From Novosphingobium sediminicola (GTDB lineage: Bacteria > Pseudomonadota > Alphaproteobacteria > Sphingomonadales > Sphingomonadaceae), in the NCBI RefSeq assembly GCF_014196525.1, contig NZ_JACIDX010000017.1, positions 1-64,000 on the forward strand: 64,000 nucleotides of DNA. The letters are read 5' to 3'. A model generated the notes under the pieces. That model was not told where the DNA came from, searched no databases, and saw only the letters and a list, made by a program, of their open reading frames with translations. A program made the position numbers and the translations under genes. The first letter of the stretch is position 1, and each line of letters starts with the position of its first letter. This document shows positions 38,815 to 47,705 of the stretch, piece after piece.

Positions 38815-40272
38815 TTAGTTATACTCGATGATCGCGTCGCGGCGAAGGTCGCGCATATACATTTGAGCGCGCTTGTTGACGCGGTCTTCTTCCATTTGCG
38901 ACATCAGTTCCTCGAACGAGGGACCGCTGGCCGCCTTGGGATCGTCGCGGCCACACAGCATCAGCATGCGGATGCCTTCCTGCACCGAACCAAACGGCGG
39001 CGTGGTTTCGCCAAGGCTGAGCGCCAGCAGCGACTGCTGAAGCGGGGCGGGCAGATCGCGCGCGCGGATCTGGTCATTGGCCACGACCTGCGCGCCCAGC
39101 TTGCCCGCAACCGCATCAACGCCGCCGCAGCCCTTGGCCGATTTGATCGCGGTGGAAAACTCGTCGATCTTCTTATTGGCTTCGGCCTCGGCAATATTGG
39201 CGGGCAGGGCCAGCGTGATCTGCTTGAGCGCCAGAACCGCATCGCGCGGATCGGCGGTCAGCACCTGACGCTTGTCGATCAGATAGAGGATCGAGAAACC
39301 GCCGCGCATTTCGATCGGGCCGACCAACTGGCCGGTCTGCATCTCGCGCGCGGAGGCGGCCAGTTCGGTGGGCAGTTGCGCCAGCCGGATCCAGCCCAGA
39401 TCGCCGCCCACCGCCTTGGTCGAGGCTTCGGAATATTGGCGGGCATAGGCGGCAAAGCTGCCGCCTTCCTTCAACTGGCTCATGATGCGCTGGGCGTTTT
39501 CGGCCACGATGCCCCGGCTGTCGGGCGTGGCCGAGAGGTAGATTTCACCCAGGCGATATTCCTCGGTGCCCTTCGAGGCCTTCATCCGCTCCAGCAGTTC
39601 TTTGACTTCCTGCTGGCTGACATTGACGAAAGGCTGAACATTGCGGCGCAGCACGCGGTTCCAGGCCATTTCGCCCCGGATCTGGCGCTTCAACGAATTG
39701 GGCGAAGAGCCGATGCGCGCCAGATAGGCGTCGAGCGCGGCCGGTTCCTGCTTGAAATTTTCCTGCGCGACGCGGGCATAGGTGCCATCGACCTCGCCCT
39801 CGTCGATCTTGATGTCGGCGTTCTTCGATTCCTGAATCTGCAAGGTTTCGTCGATCAGGTTGCGCAGCACCTGCGCGCGCAGACGTTCGACTTCCTCAGG
39901 CGCGACCTTGCCGCCATTGGCCGCCAGAATCAGCGCCAGACGCTGATTCACATCGGTGCCGGTGATGATATCGCCATTCACGATGGCGGTGGCGCGGCGC
40001 AGATTGGGATTATCCTTGCCCAGCATGGTCACATTCTGGCCAATGCCGAAAGGATCGCTGGCCGTTGGCGCTGCCGCTTCGGCGGGCTTTGCCGCGGGCG
40101 CTTTGGCGGCGGGCGTCTTGGCGGCTGCCGCAGGGGCCTTGGTGCGCGCGGGAGCTTGCGCAAAACCTTGTGCGGCCAGCGCCAGAGACAGGCCGACGAG
40201 CGCCCCCATCCGGGCCGCCGTCCTTGCGCGCGCCACAGCCGACCCAGATCCTGCCTTTTTCGTCACCACCAT
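38815..40272 (-). CDS. surA: SurA-like periplasmic peptidyl-prolyl isomerase
   Basis: This protein is 485 residues from ATG 40272; an ATG at 40317 would add 15. A signal peptide (ARMGALVGLSLALAAQGFAQ) precedes an Ala/Pro/Lys-rich linker. The SurA N-terminal chaperone domain follows (RRATAIVNGDIITGTDVNQR, IDETLQIQESKNADIKI), then a parvulin domain with EYRLGEIYLSATP, GGSFAAYARQYSEAS and GGDLGWIRLAQLP. It escorts outer-membrane proteins through the periplasm. It lies directly downstream of lptD, whose product SurA-type chaperones help to assemble. Confidence 0.85.
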   Translation of the reverse strand: MVVTKKAGSGSAVARARTAARMGALVGLSLALAAQGFAQAPARTKAPAAAAKTPAAKAPAAKPAEAAAPTASDPFGIGQNVTMLGKDNPNLRRATAIVNGDIITGTDVNQRLALILAANGGKVAPEEVERLRAQVLRNLIDETLQIQESKNADIKIDEGEVDGTYARVAQENFKQEPAALDAYLARIGSSPNSLKRQIRGEMAWNRVLRRNVQPFVNVSQQEVKELLERMKASKGTEEYRLGEIYLSATPDSRGIVAENAQRIMSQLKEGGSFAAYARQYSEASTKAVGGDLGWIRLAQLPTELAASAREMQTGQLVGPIEMRGGFSILYLIDKRQVLTADPRDAVLALKQITLALPANIAEAEANKKIDEFSTAIKSAKGCGGVDAVAGKLGAQVVANDQIRARDLPAPLQQSLLALSLGETTPPFGSVQEGIRMLMLCGRDDPKAASGPSFEELMSQMEEDRVNKRAQMYMRDLRRDAIIEYN

Positions 40273-40435
40273 AATCTTGCGCTCGATCCTGTTCTTGTCG
40301 CCCTGCATCTGAACCATCCGGGCTTAACCCCGGCTGAGCCAGCAGCGATCCGGCCGTATTTGCGGGCAGTCGGCCTTGCTTCGGCGCAGGCGATAGCGCC
40401 TTTGTCTGGCCCTGCCAACAGATGCTTGAAGTCGT

Positions 40436-42745
40436 TTACCGGAAACCCAGATTGCGCAGCGAAAAGCGCAATTCAAAGCTGCTGCCGCGCACAGCGTCAC
40501 CAATCGTCACATAGTCGCGCCGCCAGTTCAGATCGAACTGAAAGCAGTCGGTCTGAAACGAAACGCCCAGCCTTGTGCGCAAGGGCTGGAACGAGGCGGT
40601 GCTGGTGTTGGCCAGCAGGCTCTTGTCTGAAAGGTCGAACACGCCCGACCCGAACACCGACCAGAATTTGGCAAAGGCGATTCGTCCCGCCGTGCGCAAT
40701 TCGTTGCTGTCCACCAGATCTTCCTGACTGGTGGTGATATTGCGGTTCAGGCGTGCATAGCCGACCTCCAGATAGGTCGTGTCGCTGCCCAGCGCTGCGT
40801 CCACTTCGTTGCGGCGGAACACGAAACTGTCGTGATCCAGCCGATAGCGGTGGGTAATCTTGAAGAAATCGCGATAGCGGATTTCGGTGCGCCCGACGAT
40901 GTCGGACATGCGATCCGAAAGGCCCGTGCCCTGCGGCAACAGCGTCGGCTCGCTGCTGAGGCGATAGGATTGCCCGACATTGGCGTTGATGCGCCAGCTT
41001 GGCCGCTCCAGCCGCCATTCCATGCCATAGGTGACGCGGTTGCCATCCTCGATCCGGTCATAGCCGGGAAAACGGTTGAGCGCGAAGAGGTTGACGTCTT
41101 CGAGTTCGATGGCGCGCGCATCCTCGTTGGGGATGGCCATGTTGCGCGTGGGCGGGGCGGCCACCACCTGCACATGGGGCGTCAGCACCTGCGTGCCGCC
41201 AAACAGCGGGCCGACCAGCGGCCATGTGATGTCCACGGCGGCCGTTGCCGTGGCGCGGCCCTGCCATCCGGCCGTGCCGCGATAGATCGCGGTGCTGGTC
41301 AGCAGATTGTCGCTCGAATGATAGACATCGCCTCGGCCCAGCGCGGTCAGCGTGATGATCTGGCCCATGGGCGTCATCTTGCGCAGGTTCCATTCCGCGC
41401 TGGCAAAGGCGCGCTGCATGTCCTGTCCGGCGCTGCGGGTGATGGCCAGCGTGTTGACGCGCAGTTCGATCTTGCCGCCCAGCACATTCTCGTTGAACCG
41501 CCGCCGATAGTCGATCATCGGCACGGCCAGCGGCACCTGCCCTTGCGTGCCGGTGGCGCGCAGGGTCTGGAACGCCCAGCCCGAAAGCGAAAAATACGAC
41601 GTTTGGCCAATACGTTCCAGATTGATGTTCGAGCGCAATGTATCATCCGACGAGATGTAATAGCGGCGCAGGAACGTGCGGTCAGAAGCAAACCGGCCCG
41701 AGAAATCGAGGCTCCAGTTTTCGGAAAGCTGATATTTGCCGTTGGCGTCGAAATAGCCGCGCCATTTCTGCTGGGTGGTCAGGCCCGAAACGTCGGTGGC
41801 CGCCGAACGGGTCAGGTATCCGGTGATCTGAAACGCGCCGGTATCGCCCAACTGGCGGTAATGCACCTTTGCCATCGGATTGGCCTTGGTAAAGGCATAG
41901 CCGGTGATGGCCAGATCCTTGTTATTGGCAAGGCGGGCATAATAGGTGCTGGAAAATTCAAACCCGTTGGCCGCCGATGTGCGGAAATCGGGCACCAGAA
42001 AGCCGGGCAGGGGGCGTCCATCGGTGGCCACCTGCAAGCTGGGCAGCGGCACGATCGAGGCCCCGAACAGCGACAGGCGCGCGCCTTTGAAGCGCACGAT
42101 CTTCTTGTCGGGATCATATTCGACGTGGCGCGCCGTCACCTTCCAGATCGGCTTTTTCTCGCACCCCTTGCTGTCCACCACATCGCAGCCCGTATAGGCC
42201 GCCTGAGTAAGCACGAAATGGCCGTTGGAATCGCGCCGCCCTTCATTGGCCGCCAGACGCCCGCCCTCGCGCATCAGCATCAGCATGTTATGCGTCAGCC
42301 CAACGCTTAAATCCTCGCTCAGCTCCATCTGGTCGGTGAGCAATTCATTGCCATTGGCATCGACTACGCGAAGCTGGCCCTGCGCCATGATCTGGCCGGT
42401 CTTGCGATTCCATCGCACCGTGTTGGCGCGCACCGTCTGTTCGCCGCGCCGCAGGAATACATTGCCGGTGGCCACGACGACATCATTGGTGTCGTCATAA
42501 TCGACCTGATCGGCGGCAAAGTCGATCTTGTCCTCGTCATGGCGCGTGCGCAGGGGCAGATCGGACGCAGGGCCCGCCGCCTCGGCAGACGCGCCGCCCC
42601 CGACTGCGTCATCGCGCATCGCGGCCGCCCATGCCGGATCGGCGGCCAGCGCAACGCAGAGCGCCGCCCATGGCGCCATCTGGCGCAGGACAATGGAAAG
42701 GTTCGGTTTGGTAAGGGGCGCAAGAGGCCCAATCAACGCAGGCAT
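40436..42745 (-). CDS. lptD: LPS-assembly protein LptD
   Basis: This 769-residue outer-membrane protein has a signal peptide (QMAPWAALCVALAADPAWAA). An OstA/LptA-like N-terminal domain follows (FAADQVDYDDTNDVVVATGN, VFLRRGEQTVRANTVRWNRK), then the large beta-barrel domain with FLVPDFRTSAANGFEFSSTY and GWAFQTLRATGTQ, ending in the aromatic barrel signature LRNLGFR. It inserts lipopolysaccharide into the outer leaflet. It is the first gene of the leftward lptD-surA-pdxA-rsmA operon. The start at 42745 excludes a poorly conserved 20-residue extension. Confidence 0.92.
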   Translation of the reverse strand: MPALIGPLAPLTKPNLSIVLRQMAPWAALCVALAADPAWAAAMRDDAVGGGASAEAAGPASDLPLRTRHDEDKIDFAADQVDYDDTNDVVVATGNVFLRRGEQTVRANTVRWNRKTGQIMAQGQLRVVDANGNELLTDQMELSEDLSVGLTHNMLMLMREGGRLAANEGRRDSNGHFVLTQAAYTGCDVVDSKGCEKKPIWKVTARHVEYDPDKKIVRFKGARLSLFGASIVPLPSLQVATDGRPLPGFLVPDFRTSAANGFEFSSTYYARLANNKDLAITGYAFTKANPMAKVHYRQLGDTGAFQITGYLTRSAATDVSGLTTQQKWRGYFDANGKYQLSENWSLDFSGRFASDRTFLRRYYISSDDTLRSNINLERIGQTSYFSLSGWAFQTLRATGTQGQVPLAVPMIDYRRRFNENVLGGKIELRVNTLAITRSAGQDMQRAFASAEWNLRKMTPMGQIITLTALGRGDVYHSSDNLLTSTAIYRGTAGWQGRATATAAVDITWPLVGPLFGGTQVLTPHVQVVAAPPTRNMAIPNEDARAIELEDVNLFALNRFPGYDRIEDGNRVTYGMEWRLERPSWRINANVGQSYRLSSEPTLLPQGTGLSDRMSDIVGRTEIRYRDFFKITHRYRLDHDSFVFRRNEVDAALGSDTTYLEVGYARLNRNITTSQEDLVDSNELRTAGRIAFAKFWSVFGSGVFDLSDKSLLANTSTASFQPLRTRLGVSFQTDCFQFDLNWRRDYVTIGDAVRGSSFELRFSLRNLGFR

Positions 42746-42876
42746 GGCTTGCCTATCGCAGAGGGGATGCCTAACTGCAATCCATGAAGGCGATGAGATT
42801 GGCATCGGTCCACCGCATCGCGATTTTTGCCCAATGCTTTTGAACGGGCCGCTCGTCCGGCCTGCAAGGAGTTACC

Positions 42877-44331
42877 ATGATCGTCACATTCCTCGCCAAC
42901 CCGCCCGCTTCTGTCCTTGCGCCGGTCGCCCGTTTCGTGGGCGGCGAGGGATGGGACGAAGGTTTGCCCGCCGTGATCGCGGCGGGCGCGCGGGCGGCGC
43001 GCTTTGCGGGGCGCACGGGGCAATTGTTCGAAGGCTTTGCCGATGTCGATGGCGTGGTCAGCCGTCTGGCGCTGGTGGGCCTTGGCGAAAGCGATGGCGA
43101 CGATCGCCGCGCCGCGCTGGAAAAGGCGGGCGGCGCGCTGGCGGCCAAGTATCGCACCTCTGGCGCGGCGCAGCTTTTGCTGGATGGCGCGGGTCTGGGG
43201 GCCGATGAACTGGCCTCGGTCTTGCTGGCGCTGCGTTTGCGCCTGTGGAAACAGGATTCGTACCGCACCACGCTCAAGGATGATGAAAAGGCCAGCCTTG
43301 AGGAAATCGTGGTGATGAATGCCGCCGACGGCGGGCAGGCCGCATGGGACGCCGCCACCGCCATTGCCGAGGGCGTCGAATTCACCCGCGAGCTGGTGAC
43401 TGAACCGGCTAATGTGCTTTATCCCGAAAGCTTTGTGGAGCGCATCCGTCAGCGCTTCGCCGGGACGGGCGTCGACATCCGCGTGCTGGACGAAAAAGAG
43501 ATGCGCGCGCTGGGCATGGGTTCGCTGCTGGGTGTGGCGCAGGGTTCGGCGCGGCCGCCCCGGATGGTGGTGCTGGACTGGCGCGGGGGCGAGGCGGGCG
43601 CGGCCCCGCTGGCCTTTGTCGGCAAGGGCGTGACCTTTGACACCGGCGGCATCAGCCTCAAGCCCGGCGCGGGCATGGAGGACATGAAGTGGGACATGGG
43701 CGGCGCAGGCGCGGTGTCGGGCGCGATGCTGACGCTGGCCCGGCGCAAGGCCAAGGCCAATGTCGTGGGCGTTCTGGGGCTGGTTGAAAACATGCCCGAC
43801 GGCAATGCCCAGCGTCCCGGTGATGTGGTCACATCCATGTCGGGCCAGACCATCGAGGTCATCAACACCGATGCCGAAGGCCGCCTTGTGCTGTGCGACG
43901 CGCTCACCTTTGTTCAGCGCGAGTATAAGCCTGCCAAGATCGTCGATCTGGCCACGCTGACCGGCGCGATCATCATGAGCCTTGCGCATGAATATGCCGG
44001 GCTGTTCTCGAATGACGATGCGCTCTCGGCCGATCTGACCAAGGCGGGCGCGGCCACTGGCGACAAGCTGTGGCGGATGCCGATGGGCGCGGTCTATGAC
44101 AAGATGATCGACAGCCCGATTGCCGACATGAAGAATGTGGGCGGGCGTTTCGGTGGCTCGATCACGGCGGCCCAGTTTCTCGCGCGCTATATCGACAAGG
44201 GCACCCCTTGGGCGCATCTCGACATCGCGGGCACGGTGTGGACCGACAAGCCGGGCGCGACATGGGACAAGGGTGCGACCGGCTTTGGCGTGCGCCTGCT
44301 CGACGCTCTGGTCCGCGACACCGAAGCCTAA
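42877..44331 (+). CDS. pepA: Leucyl aminopeptidase
   Basis: This 484-residue M17 metallopeptidase has the C-terminal catalytic domain with VGKGVTFDTGGISLKPGAGM, KWDMGGAGAVSGAM and the family signature NTDAEGRLVL. These carry the Lys, Asp and Glu ligands for two metal ions. It removes N-terminal residues from peptides in the cytosol. AAGGAG precedes the ATG. holC follows with no gap, as in many proteobacteria. Confidence 0.94.
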   Translation: MIVTFLANPPASVLAPVARFVGGEGWDEGLPAVIAAGARAARFAGRTGQLFEGFADVDGVVSRLALVGLGESDGDDRRAALEKAGGALAAKYRTSGAAQLLLDGAGLGADELASVLLALRLRLWKQDSYRTTLKDDEKASLEEIVVMNAADGGQAAWDAATAIAEGVEFTRELVTEPANVLYPESFVERIRQRFAGTGVDIRVLDEKEMRALGMGSLLGVAQGSARPPRMVVLDWRGGEAGAAPLAFVGKGVTFDTGGISLKPGAGMEDMKWDMGGAGAVSGAMLTLARRKAKANVVGVLGLVENMPDGNAQRPGDVVTSMSGQTIEVINTDAEGRLVLCDALTFVQREYKPAKIVDLATLTGAIIMSLAHEYAGLFSNDDALSADLTKAGAATGDKLWRMPMGAVYDKMIDSPIADMKNVGGRFGGSITAAQFLARYIDKGTPWAHLDIAGTVWTDKPGATWDKGATGFGVRLLDALVRDTEA

Positions 44332-44772
44332 ATGCAGGCCGACTTCTACCTGCTGGAATCCGGCGGCCCGGAACTGGCCCTTGCCCCGCTTGCGGGCAAG
44401 GTGCTGGAGACGGGCGGCCGTCTGCTGGTGGTGGCGGGCGAGGCGGGGGCGCGGGAGCGGATCTCGCAGGCCTTGTGGAGCGCCGGGCCGGAGCGGTTTC
44501 TGGCCAATGGCGTTGCCGGGGGCGACCATGATGCGCGCCAGCCCATCTTGATCGCGCCTGATGTGGCCCCGGCCAATGGCGCGCGGTTTCTGGCTCTGGC
44601 CGATGGCGTCTGGCGCGAGCCGGGCGAGGGGGATTTCGACCGCGTCCTGCTGGTCTTTGGCGAGGCCGAACGCGTGGCCGCGCGCGAAACATGGCGCCTG
44701 CTGAAAACCCGCGAGGGGTGGCAATGCCGCTTCTTTCGCCGGGAAGGCCGGAAATGGACGCAAGCGGGATAA
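44332..44772 (+). CDS. holC: DNA polymerase III chi subunit
   Basis: This 146-residue HolC begins MQADFYLLESGGPELALAPL. It has the typical GGRLLVVAGEAGARERISQA and LWSAGPERFLANGVAGGDHD segments, and RVLLVFGEAERVAARETWRL near the end. Chi links the clamp loader to SSB at the replication fork. The pepA-holC order is a conserved pairing. Confidence 0.88.
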   Translation: MQADFYLLESGGPELALAPLAGKVLETGGRLLVVAGEAGARERISQALWSAGPERFLANGVAGGDHDARQPILIAPDVAPANGARFLALADGVWREPGEGDFDRVLLVFGEAERVAARETWRLLKTREGWQCRFFRREGRKWTQAG

Positions 44773-44859
44773 TGGTCACCCTTGCAGGAGGCGGCGCGAA
44801 AGGCTAGTGGGCCGCGCAACAGGGCCTTCAAGGTCCGTCCAACGCAAGGAACTTATGTC

Positions 44860-45282
44860 ATGGCGCTTACCCGCACCTTCTCGATCATCAAGCCCGACGC
44901 CACCCGCCGCAACCTGACCGGCGCCGTCACCAAGATGCTGGAAGAAGCCGGCCTGCGCGTCGTCGCCAGCAAGCGCATCCAGATGAGCAAGGAACAGGCC
45001 GAAGGCTTCTATGCCGTTCACGCCGAGCGCCCCTTCTTCAACGACCTGGTTTCGTTCATGATCTCGGGCCCGGTCGTGGTTCAGGTTCTGGAAGGCGAAG
45101 ACGCCGTGAAGCGCAACCGCGACATCATGGGCGCCACCAACCCCGCCAACGCTGACGCCGGCACCATCCGCAAGGAACTTGCCGAATCGATCGAAGCCAA
45201 CTCGGTCCACGGTTCGGACAGCGAAGAAAACGCTGCGATCGAAATCGCCTATTTCTTCAAGCCGGAAGAAATCGTCGGTTAA
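44860..45282 (+). CDS. ndk: Nucleoside diphosphate kinase
   Basis: This 140-residue kinase is the standard length. The start MALTRTFSIIKPDATRRNLT contains the KPDA motif. The active-site His lies in the segment ANSVHGSDSEENAAIEIAYF, which is the NxxHGSDS signature. It exchanges phosphates among nucleotides. It is followed by a clear terminator. Confidence 0.96.
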   Translation: MALTRTFSIIKPDATRRNLTGAVTKMLEEAGLRVVASKRIQMSKEQAEGFYAVHAERPFFNDLVSFMISGPVVVQVLEGEDAVKRNRDIMGATNPANADAGTIRKELAESIEANSVHGSDSEENAAIEIAYFFKPEEIVG

Positions 45283-45304
45283 TTCCTGACGGTTTGACGG
45301 TATG

Positions 45305-45345
45305 AAAAAGCCGCCGGAGGGAATGACCTTTCCGGCGGTTTTTTT
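45305..45345 (+). terminator. ndk terminator
   Basis: AAAAAGCCGCCGGA, a loop and TCCGGCGGTTTTTTT form a strong hairpin with a seven-T tail about 20 bases after the ndk stop. Confidence 0.88.
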
Positions 45346-45359
45346 GTTGTGGGTTTTAT

Positions 45360-45542
45360 GCCTCCGGCGGGCAAAGGGTCTCGTCCCTTTGCAATCCCGA
45401 TACTGTCTTTGTTGCGCTTCGTATCATCGTCGCGCGACCTTGCAGTTTTAAACCGCTTCGCGGAACAGCGCTTTTCCGGGCAAATTTGGCGCAACCCATT
45501 CATGGGATTGCAAAGGGTCGAGACCCTTTGCCCGCCGGAGGC
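45360..45542. repeat. Intergenic inverted-repeat element
   Basis: Two 39-base arms (45360-45398 and 45504-45542) are inverted copies of each other and differ at one position. Each arm contains its own CAAAGGG/CCCTTTG palindrome around the centre TCTCG. The 105 bases between them encode nothing. The element fills the space between the ndk terminator and the purN stop codon at 45552. The arms resemble a repeat I know from other sphingomonad genomes. It may be a MITE-like or REP/BIME-type element. Confidence 0.75.
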
Positions 45543-45551
45543 CCTTAAACC

Positions 45552-46505
45552 TTAAAACTGTTCCGCCACATCCATCAACCGCGTCAACCGCTTAGGCGCG
45601 ACCGACCGCCAGCTACGCGCCAGCCAATCGCTGACCTGATCCCAATCCACATCCGCCCGGTTCAGGATCAACCCTGCCCAGCCCGAAGCCCCGTAATAGG
45701 CAGGCCGGAACCAAGCCTCGGGATCGGCGTCGATCAGGGCGTTCATTTCATCCTGCCCACTGGTTTTCACCAGCAGGGCAATATGCTGTTCACCATGGTG
45801 GCGATCATTGAAATAGGCGAAGAATTTGCCGCCCTTGATCGACCATGCGGGCGACCCGTGGCTCTCGCGCGCCTCAACCTCGGGCAGGGCGGCGGCCAGT
45901 TCCGACACGCGTGCCAGCAGCCAGTCGGCGCGATAGGGCCGCGTCACCAGTTCGGCCAGACAGCGGGCATAGAGCTGATGCTCGGCAAACAGCACGCGCC
46001 CGGCGAGGCTCTCGGCCGTATCGCCGGGGATGATCGCCACCGGCGTCTGGCCCAGAATCGGCCCGTCATCCAACTCGGGCGTCACCAGATGGACAGTCAC
46101 GCCGCCATGGCTGTCGCCCGCCTCGATGGCGCGTTCGTGGGTGTGCAGCCCCTTGTATTTGGGCAGCAGCGAGGGATGGATATTGACCATCCGCCCCGCC
46201 CAACCGGAAACGAATTCCGCCGTCAGGATGCGCATATAACCGGCCAGCGCGACATATTCCGCCCCCGATGCCCGGATCGCCGCGTCCATCGCCCTATCAT
46301 GATCGGCCCGTGCCATGCCCTTGTGGGGCAGGGCAAAGGTTGGCACGCCCTCGGCGGCGGCCAGTTTCAGGCCGCCCGCCTCAGGGTTATTGCTGGCCAC
46401 CAGCACGATTTCGAAGGGGCATTCCGGCGCGCGGCTCGCATAGAGCAGCGCGGCCATATTCGTACCCCCGCCCGAAATCAGGACGGCGACCTTTGCCTTA
46501 TGCAT
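45552..46505 (-). CDS. purN: GAR transformylase PurN fused to YjbR-like domain
   Basis: This 317-residue protein has two parts. Residues 1 to about 187 are PurN: VAVLISGGGTNMAALLYAS, formyl-transfer site MVNIHPSLLPKYKGLHTHE (Asn-Ile-His), GGVTVHLVTPELDDGPIL with catalytic Asp. Residues about 193-310 match the MmcQ/YjbR (DUF419) fold: RVSELAAALPEVEARESHGS, AWSIKGGKFFAYFND, YYGASGWAGLILNRADVDWD. PurN alone is about 200-220 residues. The gene overlaps purM by eight bases, so both act in purine synthesis. The role of the added domain is unknown. Confidence 0.9.
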   Translation of the reverse strand: MHKAKVAVLISGGGTNMAALLYASRAPECPFEIVLVASNNPEAGGLKLAAAEGVPTFALPHKGMARADHDRAMDAAIRASGAEYVALAGYMRILTAEFVSGWAGRMVNIHPSLLPKYKGLHTHERAIEAGDSHGGVTVHLVTPELDDGPILGQTPVAIIPGDTAESLAGRVLFAEHQLYARCLAELVTRPYRADWLLARVSELAAALPEVEARESHGSPAWSIKGGKFFAYFNDRHHGEQHIALLVKTSGQDEMNALIDADPEAWFRPAYYGASGWAGLILNRADVDWDQVSDWLARSWRSVAPKRLTRLMDVAEQF

Positions 46506-47607
46506 TGTGGGTCGCGGTCCATGTCTGCCGTGCGCTCCACGCCTCGGCGCTGCCCGAAACGGTGCAGCCGCGCGCGCCTTCGCGGATTTCGCCGATGCGG
46601 AACACCGTCTCGCCCACAGCGGCCAGATCCGCGGCCAGCGCTTCGGCTTCCTCAGGCTTCACCGCCAGCACCATGCCGATGCCGCAGTTGAAGGTACGTG
46701 CCATTTCGCCCGGCTCGATATTGCCCTGCGCCTGAAGGAAGGCCATCAGGCGGCTCTGTTCCCAGCTATCTGCGTCGATGAAGGCATGAAGCCCCTCAGG
46801 CAGCACGCGGGGGACGTTTTCCAGCAAACCGCCGCCCGTGATATGTGCCAGAGCGTTGATGCGACCCGAACGGATAAACGGCAGCAGCGTCTTCACATAA
46901 ATGCGAGTCGGCTCGATCAGATAGTCGATCAGCAGGCGGTCGGCATCGAACAGCGCGGGGCGGTCCAGCTTCCAACCCTTGTCGGCGGCCAGACGGCGCA
47001 CCAGCGAATAGCCGTTCGAATGCACCCCCGACGAGGCGAGACCCAGCAGCACATCGCCCGCGGCAACCCGGTCGCCCGTCAGTTGCTCGCCGCGCTCCAC
47101 CGCGCCGACACAGAAACCGGCAAGGTCATAGTCACCGGCGGCATACATGCCCGGCATTTCGGCGGTTTCGCCCCCGATCAGCGCACAGCCCGCGATGCGG
47201 CAGCCTTCGGCAATCCCGGCGATGACGCGCTCGGCCACGCCGTTTTCCAGCTTGCCCGTGGCGAAATAGTCGAGGAAGAACAGCGGCTCGGCCCCCTGCA
47301 CGATCAGGTCGTTGACGCACATGGCGACAAGGTCAATGCCGATCTTGTCATGGCGGTCATGGTCGATAGCCAGCTTGACCTTTGTGCCAACGCCATCATT
47401 GCCCGCCACCAGCAGAGGATCTTTATAGCCCGCTGCCTTGAGGTCAAAGAAGCCGCCGAAACCGCCAAGATCCGCGTCCGCGCCGGGGCGGCGGGTCGAT
47501 TTGGCCAGCGGGCCGATGGCCTTCACCAACGCATTGCCGGCGGCAATCGAAACGCCGGCGTCCTCATACGTGTAATTGGTGGGGCCAGAGGCTGTGGTGT
47601 CGGTCAT
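46498..47607 (-). CDS. purM: Phosphoribosylformylglycinamidine cyclo-ligase
   Basis: This 369-residue AIR synthetase begins YTYEDAGVSIAAGNALVKAI. It has LVAGNDGVGTKVKLAIDHDR, MCVNDLIVQGAEPLFFLDYF, IGGETAEMPGMYAAGDYDLA and ITGGGLLENVPRVLP, all standard for PurM. It closes the imidazole ring in the fifth step of purine synthesis. It is transcribed with purN and stands divergent from a DUF2066-like gene. Confidence 0.96.
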   Translation of the reverse strand: MTDTTASGPTNYTYEDAGVSIAAGNALVKAIGPLAKSTRRPGADADLGGFGGFFDLKAAGYKDPLLVAGNDGVGTKVKLAIDHDRHDKIGIDLVAMCVNDLIVQGAEPLFFLDYFATGKLENGVAERVIAGIAEGCRIAGCALIGGETAEMPGMYAAGDYDLAGFCVGAVERGEQLTGDRVAAGDVLLGLASSGVHSNGYSLVRRLAADKGWKLDRPALFDADRLLIDYLIEPTRIYVKTLLPFIRSGRINALAHITGGGLLENVPRVLPEGLHAFIDADSWEQSRLMAFLQAQGNIEPGEMARTFNCGIGMVLAVKPEEAEALAADLAAVGETVFRIGEIREGARGCTVSGSAEAWSARQTWTATHNA

Positions 47608-47705
47608 GGGGTCTTGCTCGCTTACGAAGAAATCATGTTTGCGCGCCGCCTAGCGCTTTCCTGCTTGGATTTCCATGCCCGATTGGGCAATAGCGACCCT
47701 TGAAC

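Noticed and set aside
42733..44763. 676-residue minus-strand frame opposite pepA-holC
   Set aside because: Antisense shadow spanning two clear plus-strand genes.
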